From Mycolicibacter senuensis (GTDB lineage Bacteria > Actinomycetota > Actinomycetes > Mycobacteriales > Mycobacteriaceae), in NCBI RefSeq assembly GCF_002101885.1, contig NZ_LQPS01000047.1, forward strand, positions 62,001 through 126,000: DNA of 64,000 nt. Direction: 5' to 3'. Of this stretch, positions 26,352 to 34,043 are shown piece by piece. The notes below the pieces were generated by a model. It was given only the letters and a program-made list of their open reading frames with translations, searched no databases and was not told where the DNA came from. Both the position numbers and the translations under genes were made by a program. How positions within the stretch are numbered: the stretch's first letter is position 1; each line of letters opens with the position of its first letter.

Positions 26352-26734
26352 GCGTCGGGTCCGAAGGCGTCGGGCAGCAGTTCCGCGAGCCGCCGGGCGC
26401 CGGCGGGATGGTCGACGAGCAGCTCGGGCCCGCCGTGTTCGAGCAGCACCTGGCGGCATCGTCCGCACGGCATCAGAAGGTTGCCGGCGGCGTCGGTGCA
26501 CGACAGCGCCACCAGCCGTCCGCCCCCGCCGGTGCACAGCCCGGTGACCACCGCACACTCGGCACACAGGCTCAGGCCATATGAGACATTCTCCACATTG
26601 CAGCCGGTGAACAAGCGTCCGTCGGCGGTAACGGCCGCCGCGCCGACCCGCAGCCCCGAATACGGCGCATAGGCGTTCGCGGCCACCGAAATTGCATTGC
26701 GCCGCAACATTTCCCAGTCGACTGTGTCCGACAT
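26342..26734 (-). CDS. cdd: Cytidine deaminase
   Basis: A 130-residue homotetrameric-type cytidine deaminase. NVENVSYGLSLCAEC gives the catalytic Glu and the first zinc Cys, and PCGRC gives the remaining zinc ligands. I use ATG 26734 because it gives the usual family length (about 133 in M. tuberculosis Rv3315c); an upstream ATG at 26749 is possible. It is first in the cdd-deoA-add unit and divergent from sdhC. Cytidine becomes uridine for onward phosphorolysis. Confidence 0.92.
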   Translation of the reverse strand: MSDTVDWEMLRRNAISVAANAYAPYSGLRVGAAAVTADGRLFTGCNVENVSYGLSLCAECAVVTGLCTGGGGRLVALSCTDAAGNLLMPCGRCRQVLLEHGGPELLVDHPAGARRLAELLPDAFGPDAWG

Positions 26735-26957
26735 CTCAGCTGCGCCCATATCGTTTCGACTGCATCGCGCCACCTTGTCCGTCCACCTCGGTTTGTCGAA
26801 CGTCACCCTAACTTCGACCGTTCCTACCCGTCGGTAACTTCAACGTGGTCGTTTCCACCCTGTGGATGGGTTTAGAGTCCAAGCCGAGGTTTATTGACAG
26901 CGATGGCGTTGTGTAGCTGCCGCAAGCATGGCGGCTACAGATATTTGGAGGCGCTAG

Positions 26958-27389
26958 ATGACGGCGACACCCGCCGATACGGCGAGACCCGGGACGTCGG
27001 CGGCCCCCCGGCGTCCCCGACGGCAGAGTCTGTACAAGGGCGACCCCGGAATGTGGGCGTTCGCGCTGCACCGGATCACCGGTGCGACCATCTTCTTCTT
27101 CCTGTTCGTCCACGTGCTCGACACCGCCCTGGTCCGGGTCAGCCCGCAGGCCTACACCGAGGTCATCGCGACCTACAAGACCCCGCTCGTCGGGCTGATG
27201 GAGCTGGGCCTGGTCGCCGCGGTGCTGTTCCACGGCCTCAACGGCGTCCGGCTGATCCTGATCGACTTCTGGTGGCAGGGCTGCCGCTGGCAGCGCCAGA
27301 TGCTGGTGGCGGTCGGCGCGATCTGGCTGGTGGTGATGGTGCCGGTCGTGGTCCGGATCGGCATGCACATGGCGGAGCGCTTCTTATGA
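26958..27389 (+). CDS. sdhC: Succinate dehydrogenase cytochrome b556 subunit
   Basis: A 143-residue membrane anchor with three transmembrane helices. The start of helix I has the family signature WAFALHRITGA, and helix II has VLFHGLNGVRLI, where the His is the axial haem ligand. It begins an operon sdhC-D-A-B with short spacings and overlaps. A GGAGG site precedes ATG 26958. TTGACA occurs at 26894-26899, but no matching -10 at normal spacing is convincing. The complex oxidises succinate to fumarate and reduces menaquinone. Confidence 0.92.
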   Translation: MTATPADTARPGTSAAPRRPRRQSLYKGDPGMWAFALHRITGATIFFFLFVHVLDTALVRVSPQAYTEVIATYKTPLVGLMELGLVAAVLFHGLNGVRLILIDFWWQGCRWQRQMLVAVGAIWLVVMVPVVVRIGMHMAERFL

Positions 27390-27853
27390 GCACACCTGAC
27401 CTGCAACTCGGACGCGGCGCGCTGGCTCCGGTGCGCGGCCCGGACCGGGACCGTCCCGCCAGCCTGGGCGACCCGCGCGCGCCGTTCCGGCACAAGGGGA
27501 TGGCCAACTTCGAGAAGTACACCTGGCTGTTCATGCGGTTCTCCGGCGCCGTGCTGATCTTCCTGGTGCTCGGGCACCTGTTCATCATGCTGATGTGGGA
27601 CGACGGGGTGTACCGGATCGACTTCAACTTCGTGGCCGAGCGATGGCGTTCGCCGTTCTGGCAGATCTGGGACCTGAGCCTGCTGTGGCTGGCTCAACTG
27701 CACGGCGGCAACGGCATGCGCACGATCATCGGCGACTACACCCGCAGCGGCCGCAGCCGGTTCTGGCTGCTGAGCCTGCTGGCGGTGTCGATGGTCTTCA
27801 CGCTCGCGCTGGGCAGCTACGTGCTGCTGAGCTTCGACCCGAACATTTCTTGA
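27386..27853 (+). CDS. sdhD: Succinate dehydrogenase hydrophobic anchor subunit
   Basis: A 155-residue protein with an extended N-terminal cytoplasmic segment of about 45 residues and three membrane helices. Its ATG overlaps the sdhC stop (ATGA). LAQLHGGNGMRTIIGDY contains the conserved haem-side His. It corresponds to Rv3317. Confidence 0.91.
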   Translation: MSTPDLQLGRGALAPVRGPDRDRPASLGDPRAPFRHKGMANFEKYTWLFMRFSGAVLIFLVLGHLFIMLMWDDGVYRIDFNFVAERWRSPFWQIWDLSLLWLAQLHGGNGMRTIIGDYTRSGRSRFWLLSLLAVSMVFTLALGSYVLLSFDPNIS

Positions 27854-27884
27854 CGGCAATCGGTAGCGAACGGGTGATATCGCG

Positions 27885-29639
27885 GTGATTCAGGAACATC
27901 GATACGACGTGGTGATCGTCGGTGCCGGCGGCGCCGGGATGCGCGCGGCGGTGGAGGCCGCGCCCCGCGCTCGGACTGCAGTACTGACCAAGCTCTACCC
28001 CACGCGCAGTCACACCGGCGCCGCGCAGGGCGGCATGTGCGCCGCGCTGGCCAACGTCGAGGACGACAACTGGGAGTGGCACGCCTTCGACACCGTCAAG
28101 GGCGGCGACTACCTGGCCGACCAGGACGCCGTGGAGATCATGGCCAAGGAGGCCATCGACGCGGTGCTGGACCTGGAGAACATGGGTATGCCGTTCTCCC
28201 GCACCCCCGAGGGCCGCATCGACCAGCGCCGGTTCGGCGGGCACACCCGCGACCACGGCAAGGCCCCGGTGCGCCGCTCCTGCTACGCCGCCGACCGCAC
28301 CGGCCACATGATCCTGCAGACGCTGTACCAGAACTGCGTCAAGCACAACGTGGAGTTCTTCAACGAGTTCTACGTGCTGGACCTGACGCTCACCGACACC
28401 CCGTCGGGTCCGGTGGCCACCGGCGTGGTCGCCTACGAACTGGCCACCGGCGCAATTCACGTCTTCCACGCCAAGGCGATCGTGCTGGCCACCGGCGGTT
28501 CGGGCCGGATGTACAAGACCACCTCCAACGCCCACACCCTGACCGGCGACGGCATGGGCGTCGTCTTCCGCAAGGGCCTGCCGCTGGAGGACATGGAGTT
28601 CCACCAGTTCCACCCGACGGGCCTGGCCGGGCTGGGCATCCTCATCTCGGAGGCGGTGCGCGGTGAGGGCGGCCGGCTGCTCAACGCCGACGGTGAGCGG
28701 TTCATGGAGCGCTACGCCCCCACCATCGTCGACCTGGCCCCGCGCGACATCGTGGCCCGCTCGATGGTGCTCGAGGTGCTCGAGGGCCGCGGCGCCGGGC
28801 CGAACAAGGACTACGTCTACATCGACGTGCGCCACCTGGGCGAGGACGTACTCGAGGAGAAGCTGCCCGACATCACCGAGTTCGCCCGCACCTACCTGGG
28901 CGTGGACCCGGTCAAGGAACTGGTGCCGGTCTACCCCACCTGCCACTACGTGATGGGCGGCATCCCCACCACCGTGACCGGGCAGGTGCTGCGCGACAAC
29001 ACCGCGGTGGTGCCGGGGCTCTACGCCGCCGGCGAGTGTGCCTGCGTGTCGGTGCACGGCGCCAACCGGTTGGGCACCAACTCGCTGCTGGACATCAACG
29101 TGTTCGGCCGCCGCGCCGGTATCGCCGCCGCCGAGTACGCCAACACCCACGAGTTCACCGAGCTGCCGGAGAACCCGGCCGACATGGTGGTCAACTGGGT
29201 CGCCGACATCCTCTCCGAGCACGGCAACGAGCGCGTCGCCGACATCCGCGGTGCGCTGCAGCAGTCGATGGACAACAACGCCGCGGTGTTCCGCACCGAG
29301 AAGACCCTCAAGCAGGCGCTGTCCGACATCCACGCGCTGAAGGAGCGCTACGCCCGGATCACCGTGCACGACAAGGGCAAACGCTTCAACTCCGACCTGC
29401 TGGAGGCCATCGAGCTGGGCTTCCTGCTGGAGCTGGCCGAGGTCACCGTGGTCGGTGCGCTGAATCGGCGGGAATCCCGCGGCGGGCACGCCCGGGAGGA
29501 CTACCCCAACCGCGACGACGTCAACTTCATGCGCCACACCATGGCCTACAAGGACGGCCCGGATCTGATCGCCGACATCCGGTTGGACTACAAGCCGGTG
29601 GTGCAGACCCGCTACGAACCGAAGGAACGGAAGTACTGA
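27885..29639 (+). CDS. sdhA: Succinate dehydrogenase flavoprotein subunit
   Basis: A 584-residue catalytic subunit. FAD motif GAGGAG (13-18); His43 in RSHTGAAQGG is the covalent FAD attachment site. Catalytic regions HPTG and the Arg-containing HGANRLGTNSLLD are present. The start is GTG at 27885, and the stop overlaps sdhB (TGATG). Closest to M. tuberculosis Rv3318, the Sdh2 type. Confidence 0.95.
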   Translation: MIQEHRYDVVIVGAGGAGMRAAVEAAPRARTAVLTKLYPTRSHTGAAQGGMCAALANVEDDNWEWHAFDTVKGGDYLADQDAVEIMAKEAIDAVLDLENMGMPFSRTPEGRIDQRRFGGHTRDHGKAPVRRSCYAADRTGHMILQTLYQNCVKHNVEFFNEFYVLDLTLTDTPSGPVATGVVAYELATGAIHVFHAKAIVLATGGSGRMYKTTSNAHTLTGDGMGVVFRKGLPLEDMEFHQFHPTGLAGLGILISEAVRGEGGRLLNADGERFMERYAPTIVDLAPRDIVARSMVLEVLEGRGAGPNKDYVYIDVRHLGEDVLEEKLPDITEFARTYLGVDPVKELVPVYPTCHYVMGGIPTTVTGQVLRDNTAVVPGLYAAGECACVSVHGANRLGTNSLLDINVFGRRAGIAAAEYANTHEFTELPENPADMVVNWVADILSEHGNERVADIRGALQQSMDNNAAVFRTEKTLKQALSDIHALKERYARITVHDKGKRFNSDLLEAIELGFLLELAEVTVVGALNRRESRGGHAREDYPNRDDVNFMRHTMAYKDGPDLIADIRLDYKPVVQTRYEPKERKY

Positions 29640-30508
29640 TGTCCTCTTCAGCTGACTCCGGCTGCTGCTCATCAGATTCAGGCTGCTGCTCGCCGGGTCC
29701 GGCGAGCGCGGCACCGGTGGCGCTGGTCGACGGCCCGCCGGCCGGTGACCCGCCGCTGCCCCCGGTCCCCGAGGGCGCCCGGATGGTCACGCTCAAGATC
29801 GCCCGGTACAACCCGGAGGACCCCGACCAGTACGCCGCCACCGACGGCTGGCAGAGCTTCCGGGTGCCGGCGCTGCCCACCGACCGGCTGCTGAACCTGC
29901 TGATCTACGTCAAGAGCTACCTGGACGGCACCCTGACCTTCCGGCGTTCCTGCGCGCACGGGGTGTGCGGCTCCGACGGCGTGCGGGTCAACGGCAACAA
30001 CAAGCTGGCCTGCAAGATGCTGATGCGCGACATCCTGCCGAAGAAGGCCAGCAAGGAGCTGACGCTGACCATCGAGCCGATGCGCGGGCTGCCGGTGGAA
30101 AAAGACCTCGTGGTCAACATGGAACCGTTCATGGACGCCTACAAGGCGATCAAGCCCTACCTGATCACCTCGGGCAACCCGCCCACCCGGGAATGGATCC
30201 AGAGCCAGCACGACCGGCACCGCTACGACGACACCACCAAGTGCATCCTGTGCGGCATCTGCACCACCAGCTGCCCGGTGTACTGGAGTGAGGGGTCCTA
30301 CTTCGGCCCGGCGGCGATCGTCAACGCCCACCGGTTCATCTTCGACTCGCGTGACGAGGGCGCCGCCGAGCGCCTCGACATCCTCAACGAGGTCGACGGG
30401 GTGTGGCGCTGCCGCACCACGTTCAACTGCACCGACGCCTGCCCGCGCGGCATCGAGATCACCAAGGCGATCCAGGAGGTCAAGCGGGCGCTGATGTTCG
30501 CCCGCTGA
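29639..30508 (+). CDS. sdhB: Succinate dehydrogenase iron-sulphur subunit with Cys-pair N-terminal extension
   Basis: A 289-residue electron-transfer subunit. The 2Fe-2S motif is SCAHGVCGSD, in which the usual third Cys is Asp, as in mycobacterial Sdh2. CILCGICTTSCP and CTDACPRG bind the 4Fe-4S and 3Fe-4S clusters. Ahead of the conserved core (DPPLPPVP onward) is an extension of about 35 residues that begins with a doubled motif, DSGCCSS and DSGCCSP, giving Cys9, Cys10, Cys16 and Cys17. From memory M. tuberculosis SdhB (263 residues) lacks it. ATG 29639 overlaps the sdhA stop. Confidence 0.94.
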   Translation: MSSSADSGCCSSDSGCCSPGPASAAPVALVDGPPAGDPPLPPVPEGARMVTLKIARYNPEDPDQYAATDGWQSFRVPALPTDRLLNLLIYVKSYLDGTLTFRRSCAHGVCGSDGVRVNGNNKLACKMLMRDILPKKASKELTLTIEPMRGLPVEKDLVVNMEPFMDAYKAIKPYLITSGNPPTREWIQSQHDRHRYDDTTKCILCGICTTSCPVYWSEGSYFGPAAIVNAHRFIFDSRDEGAAERLDILNEVDGVWRCRTTFNCTDACPRGIEITKAIQEVKRALMFAR

Positions 30509-30530
30509 CCCGGCGTGATACACCACTGAG

Positions 30531-31322
30531 ATGCACTGGTACACCGGCAACAGCGGCTATGACACCGTCCTGACCTTCGCGTTCGGTTTCGCCGCGTTCG
30601 TGATCATCGGCGGCTTCTTCGGCCAGAGCTCCTACGGCCGGTTCTCCTCGGCCAAGCTCGGGTTCAACCTGAACCCGAAGTTCGGCTGGTGGCTGATGGA
30701 GATCCCGGCGACGGTGGTGTTCTTGGTCGCCTACCTCAGCGGCCCGGCCCGGTTCGAGCCGACGTCGCTGGTGCTGGCCGGGATCTGGGCGCTGCACTAC
30801 GCCAACCGCGGCTGGTTCTTTCCGCTGGCGATCCGTCAGGTGCCCGGCAAGCGCAGCACGTTCAACATCTCGGTGGTGGTGATGGGGATGCTGGTCACGA
30901 CCATGCACGGCTACCTCAACGGGGCACTGTTCAGCCACGACTACCTGGCGCAGTACGGCCGTTCCTGGCTGACCGACCCGCGTTTCGTGGTGGGCCTGGT
31001 GGTCTACCTGTGCGGGTTCGCGCTGCTGGTCAGCTCCGAGTCGATCGTGCGCAACCTGCGCGACAAGAACAACCCGGGTGCCGCTGAGTACCGGATTCCG
31101 TTCGGGGGCGGCTTCCGGTTCGTCACCAGCCCGGCCTACCTGGGCGAGATCATCGCCTGGACCGGTTTCGCGATCCTGACCTGGGCGCTGCCCGGCGTGG
31201 TGATCCTGCTGATCACCGCCGGCAACCTGATCCCGCGCGCGTTGCAAACCCACCGGTGGTACCGGGAGAAGTTCGCCGACTACCCCACCGACCGCAAGGC
31301 GCTGGTGCCGTTTCTGCTCTGA
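30531..31322 (+). CDS. Steroid 5-alpha-reductase-like membrane enzyme (SRD5A family)
   Basis: A 263-residue protein with six to seven membrane helices. The C-terminal half matches the vertebrate 3-oxo-5-alpha-steroid 4-dehydrogenase pattern closely: WLTDPRF (146-152), SxSIVRNLR, YRIPFGGGFRFVTSPAYLGEIIAW (187-210), and the ending HRWYREKFADYP...PFLL. Glu57 in MEIPA and Tyr90 in HYANRGWFFP fall where SRD5A2 has catalytic Glu57 and Tyr91. The predicted reaction is NADPH-dependent reduction of the 4,5 double bond of a 3-oxo-4-ene steroid, using a membrane-embedded site. It lies 22 bases after sdhB and may share its mRNA. Cholestenone or another host-derived steroid is a plausible substrate; this is inference. 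Confidence 0.82.
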   Translation: MHWYTGNSGYDTVLTFAFGFAAFVIIGGFFGQSSYGRFSSAKLGFNLNPKFGWWLMEIPATVVFLVAYLSGPARFEPTSLVLAGIWALHYANRGWFFPLAIRQVPGKRSTFNISVVVMGMLVTTMHGYLNGALFSHDYLAQYGRSWLTDPRFVVGLVVYLCGFALLVSSESIVRNLRDKNNPGAAEYRIPFGGGFRFVTSPAYLGEIIAWTGFAILTWALPGVVILLITAGNLIPRALQTHRWYREKFADYPTDRKALVPFLL

Positions 31323-31332
31323 CTGGCCGGCT

Positions 31333-31359
31333 CGTCACAAAACGTCGGGCTGTCTCGTC
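31333..31359 (+). promoter_or_regulatory. Candidate ECF41 (SigJ) promoter
   Basis: CGTCACA (31333-31339), a 16-base spacer and CGTC (31356-31359). The ECF41 consensus reported for this sigma group is TGTCACA and CGTC at the same spacing, so only the first base differs. The start codon of the carboxymuconolactone-decarboxylase gene is eight bases beyond CGTC. Confidence 0.65.
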
Positions 31360-31367
31360 TCAGGGAT

Positions 31368-31946
31368 ATGACTACTCAACCACGTATCGAACCGCTGTCC
31401 CCCAAGAAGACCGGCGTGCTGACCCGCGCCATGTACCGCTACGCCAAACGCCGCTTCGGCGAGGTCCCCGAGCCCTTCACCGTCATCGCGCATCACCCGC
31501 GGCTGTTGGTCGCCGCCGCCGCGCACGAAGGATTGCTGCAGTCCGCGTCCCGCAAGCTGCCCGCCGAAGTGCGCGACCTGGCGGTGTTCTGGACCGCCCG
31601 CACCATCGGCTGCTCATGGTGCGTGGACTTCGGCTCCATGCTGCAACGTCTGGAAGGCATGGACATCGAACGGCTGAAGACCATCGATGACTATGCGACC
31701 TCGCCGCGGTTCACCGACGACGAGCGGGCCGCCATCGCCTACGCCGACGCCGTCACCACCGACCCGCACTTGGTCACCGACGCTCAGGTCGCCGATCTGC
31801 GAGCGCGATTCGGCGACGACGGCGTCATCGAACTGACCTATCAGATCGGGGTCGAGAACATGCGGGCCCGGATGTATTCGGCGCTGGGCATCACCGAGCA
31901 GGGCTTCAGCTCCGGCGACGCCTGCCGGGTGCCGTGGGCCCAGTGA
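31368..31946 (+). CDS. Carboxymuconolactone-decarboxylase/AhpD-like protein
   Basis: A 192-residue protein of the CMD/AhpD fold. The redox pair Cys82-x-x-Cys85 is in TIGCSWCVDFG, followed by a helix with the usual conserved acid. Members act in alkyl-hydroperoxide reduction or as small redox/dehalogenating enzymes. ECF41 sigma genes are typically adjacent to such genes (with oxidoreductases and epimerases, the COE set). Here sigJ is convergent on the other side and the gene has a matching ECF41 promoter, so it is the probable direct SigJ target. Confidence 0.85.
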   Translation: MTTQPRIEPLSPKKTGVLTRAMYRYAKRRFGEVPEPFTVIAHHPRLLVAAAAHEGLLQSASRKLPAEVRDLAVFWTARTIGCSWCVDFGSMLQRLEGMDIERLKTIDDYATSPRFTDDERAAIAYADAVTTDPHLVTDAQVADLRARFGDDGVIELTYQIGVENMRARMYSALGITEQGFSSGDACRVPWAQ

Positions 31947-31988
31947 CGCCGCCAGACTGTCGTTAGCGTGCAGAAGTGCGAGTGGGCC

Positions 31989-32906
31989 TCACGGTAACTC
32001 CAGCCTCGCGGTACCACGCAGCGGAGTAGCGGTGAACTTGTCCGGGTTGGCGATGTCCCAGACCGCGTAGACCAAGCCGTCGCGCACCGTCATCGCGGTG
32101 ATCCGCGGCAGCAGCTCGGCGAACCCCTCGGCAGCGGGAGCCCCGGGCGTGTAGGCGCCGAGTTCGCCGTTGACCAGCGCCAACTGGTTCGCGGTCGTCA
32201 GGGTCGGCCCGTACCGGCGCGCCAGGCCGAACAGGAACCGCGCCACCTTCTCCGGGCCGTGGATGGTCCGCACCGCGGTCGGCGCCCGCCGGTTGGCGTC
32301 GCCGGTGAACGTCACGTCGGGGTGCAACAGCGCGACCACCGCATCCAGATTACCGGCGGCCATCGCGGCCATCAACGTCCCGACCGTCTCCGCGTGCCGC
32401 GGATCGGGTTCCGGCGGCGGGTCGGCGGCAACGGCGCGCCGGGCCCGCGACGCCAGCTGCCGGGCGGCGGCCGCGCTGGTGTGCAGCACCTCGGCGACCT
32501 CGGCGAACGGCACCGCGAAGCCGTCGTGCAGCACGAACGCCACCCGCTGATCCGGCGTCAGCCGCTCCAGCACCACCATCGCGGCGAACCGGGCGTCCTC
32601 GCCGGCCACCACCGCCGACAACGGCTCGGCCTGGTCCATGCCGGTCACCACCGGCTCCGGAAGCCAATCGCCGACATAGGTTTCGCGGCGCCGCGGCGCC
32701 GAGCGCAGCCGGTCCAGGCCGAGCCGGCTCACCACCGTCGTCAACCATGCCCGCAGGTCGGCGATCTCGTCACGCTCGGCGGCATCGAAACGCAGCCAGG
32801 CGTCCTGCACGATGTCCTCGGCGTCGGCGAACATCCCGGTGAGCCGGTAGGCCACCGCCAGCAGGTGCGGCCGCAACGCCTCGAAATCCTCGACCGCCGC
32901 CGTCAT
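31989..32906 (-). CDS. sigJ: ECF41-type RNA polymerase sigma factor SigJ
   Basis: A 305-residue extracytoplasmic-function sigma factor with a C-terminal SnoaL-like domain. Sigma region 2 covers about 10-75 (RLTGMFADAEDIVQDAWLRF) and region 4 about 105-160. Group hallmarks are visible: WLPEP at 81-85 in the linker and NPDKF at 287-291 near the C-terminus. The middle motif usually written DGGGK/R reads GDANRR (202-207), a divergence. In ECF41 factors the C-terminal domain controls activity in place of a separate anti-sigma factor. Position matches Rv3328c. A weak ECF41-like element (TGTCGCG, 16 bases, CGGC) lies upstream, so autoregulation is possible but uncertain. Confidence 0.9.
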   Translation of the reverse strand: MTAAVEDFEALRPHLLAVAYRLTGMFADAEDIVQDAWLRFDAAERDEIADLRAWLTTVVSRLGLDRLRSAPRRRETYVGDWLPEPVVTGMDQAEPLSAVVAGEDARFAAMVVLERLTPDQRVAFVLHDGFAVPFAEVAEVLHTSAAAARQLASRARRAVAADPPPEPDPRHAETVGTLMAAMAAGNLDAVVALLHPDVTFTGDANRRAPTAVRTIHGPEKVARFLFGLARRYGPTLTTANQLALVNGELGAYTPGAPAAEGFAELLPRITAMTVRDGLVYAVWDIANPDKFTATPLRGTARLELP

Positions 32907-32970
32907 CGCCCCAGCCTAAGCGCGGATCGGATTCTGGCCGGTTAAGCCGATGTAACCGCCCCGCCCGCGA

Positions 32971-32976
32971 CACAAT
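32971..32976 (+). promoter_or_regulatory. -10 box of the SMP-30-like gene (leaderless)
   Basis: CACAAT, six bases before ATG 32983. Confidence 0.35.
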
Positions 32977-32982
32977 GCAGCA

Positions 32983-33975
32983 ATGGCCAAGCCTCGCATC
33001 TCCCCGGTCCGCTGGCGGCCGCCGCCGTCGCGGCCGCTGCCCCCGCCAGATCCGACGCCGCCACTGCAGGTCGTCGAGATCCCCGGCACCGCCGCCGAAG
33101 ACGTCGTCGTCGACGCCGACGGCGCCATCTGGACCGGCCTCGAGGACGGCCGCATCATCGCGGTCGGTCCGGGCGCCGCCCCGCCGCGGGTGATGACCGA
33201 CACCGGGGGGCGCCCGCTCGGGCTGGCCTTCACCCGCGATCACCGGCTGCTGATCTGCGACAGCCATCGTGGCCTGCTGCGCTTCGACCCGAAAACCGGG
33301 CACCTGGAGACACTGGTCAGTCATGTGGCGGGCCGGCCGCTGACGTTCTGCTCGAATGCGGTCGAAGCATCCGACGGCACCATCTACTTCACCGAGTCCA
33401 CCGACCGGTTCCGCTACGAGTACTACAAGGCTTCGGTGATCGAGGCCCGCGCCAGTGGCTCACTGCTGCGGCGCACCCCGGACGGTGCGACGACGGTGCT
33501 GGCGTCGGGCCTGCACTTCGCCAATGGGGTGACGCTGACCGCCGACGAATCGGCGGTGGTGTTCGCCGAGAGCACCGGGTGCCGGTTGTCCAAGTACTGG
33601 CTGACCGGGCCGCGGGCCGGTTCGATCACCGGGCTGGTGAGCGAGTTGCCCGGTCATCCGGACAACATCTCCACCGGGCGTGACGGCCGGATCTGGGTGG
33701 CGATGGTCTCGGATCGCAACCCGCTGTCGGAGTGGCTCTCCCCGCGCGCGCCGGTGCTGCGCACCCTGCTGTGGCGGTTGCTGCCGTATCGCTGGCTGCC
33801 GGATACCAAGTCCGGGGCGTGGGTGATCGGCTTCGACGCCGACGACGGCCGGGTGCTCAGCCAGTTCCGCAGCACCGATCCGGCGTTCGGGCTGGCCACC
33901 GGCGTGGTCGAGGCCGGGGATCGGCTGTGGCTGGGCCGAATCAACGGCCCGGGCCTGGCGTATTTTCAGTTGTAA
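32983..33975 (+). CDS. SMP-30 / strictosidine-synthase-like beta-propeller protein
   Basis: A 330-residue protein with a six-bladed propeller pattern. Recurring blade motifs include EDVVVDADGAIWTGLEDGRI, FCSNAVEASDGTIYFTEST and the family block FANGVTLTADESAVVFAEST...RLSKYWLTG. In this superfamily the calcium-dependent members hydrolyse lactones or phosphotriesters, and the plant name member condenses alkaloid precursors; which applies here is unknown. A Pro-rich N-terminal tail (8-27) replaces a signal peptide. It is divergent from sigJ. Confidence 0.82.
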   Translation: MAKPRISPVRWRPPPSRPLPPPDPTPPLQVVEIPGTAAEDVVVDADGAIWTGLEDGRIIAVGPGAAPPRVMTDTGGRPLGLAFTRDHRLLICDSHRGLLRFDPKTGHLETLVSHVAGRPLTFCSNAVEASDGTIYFTESTDRFRYEYYKASVIEARASGSLLRRTPDGATTVLASGLHFANGVTLTADESAVVFAESTGCRLSKYWLTGPRAGSITGLVSELPGHPDNISTGRDGRIWVAMVSDRNPLSEWLSPRAPVLRTLLWRLLPYRWLPDTKSGAWVIGFDADDGRVLSQFRSTDPAFGLATGVVEAGDRLWLGRINGPGLAYFQL

Positions 33976-34028
33976 CTTGCGCAACATCAGTCACAGCGTG
34001 GCTCCGCCGGTTCGCGGTGCGATTCGCT

Positions 34029-34034
34029 TACCCT
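34029..34034 (+). promoter_or_regulatory. -10 box of dacB1
   Basis: TACCCT, nine bases before ATG 34044; leaderless or a leader of two or three bases. Confidence 0.45.
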
Positions 34035-34043
34035 GCACACACG

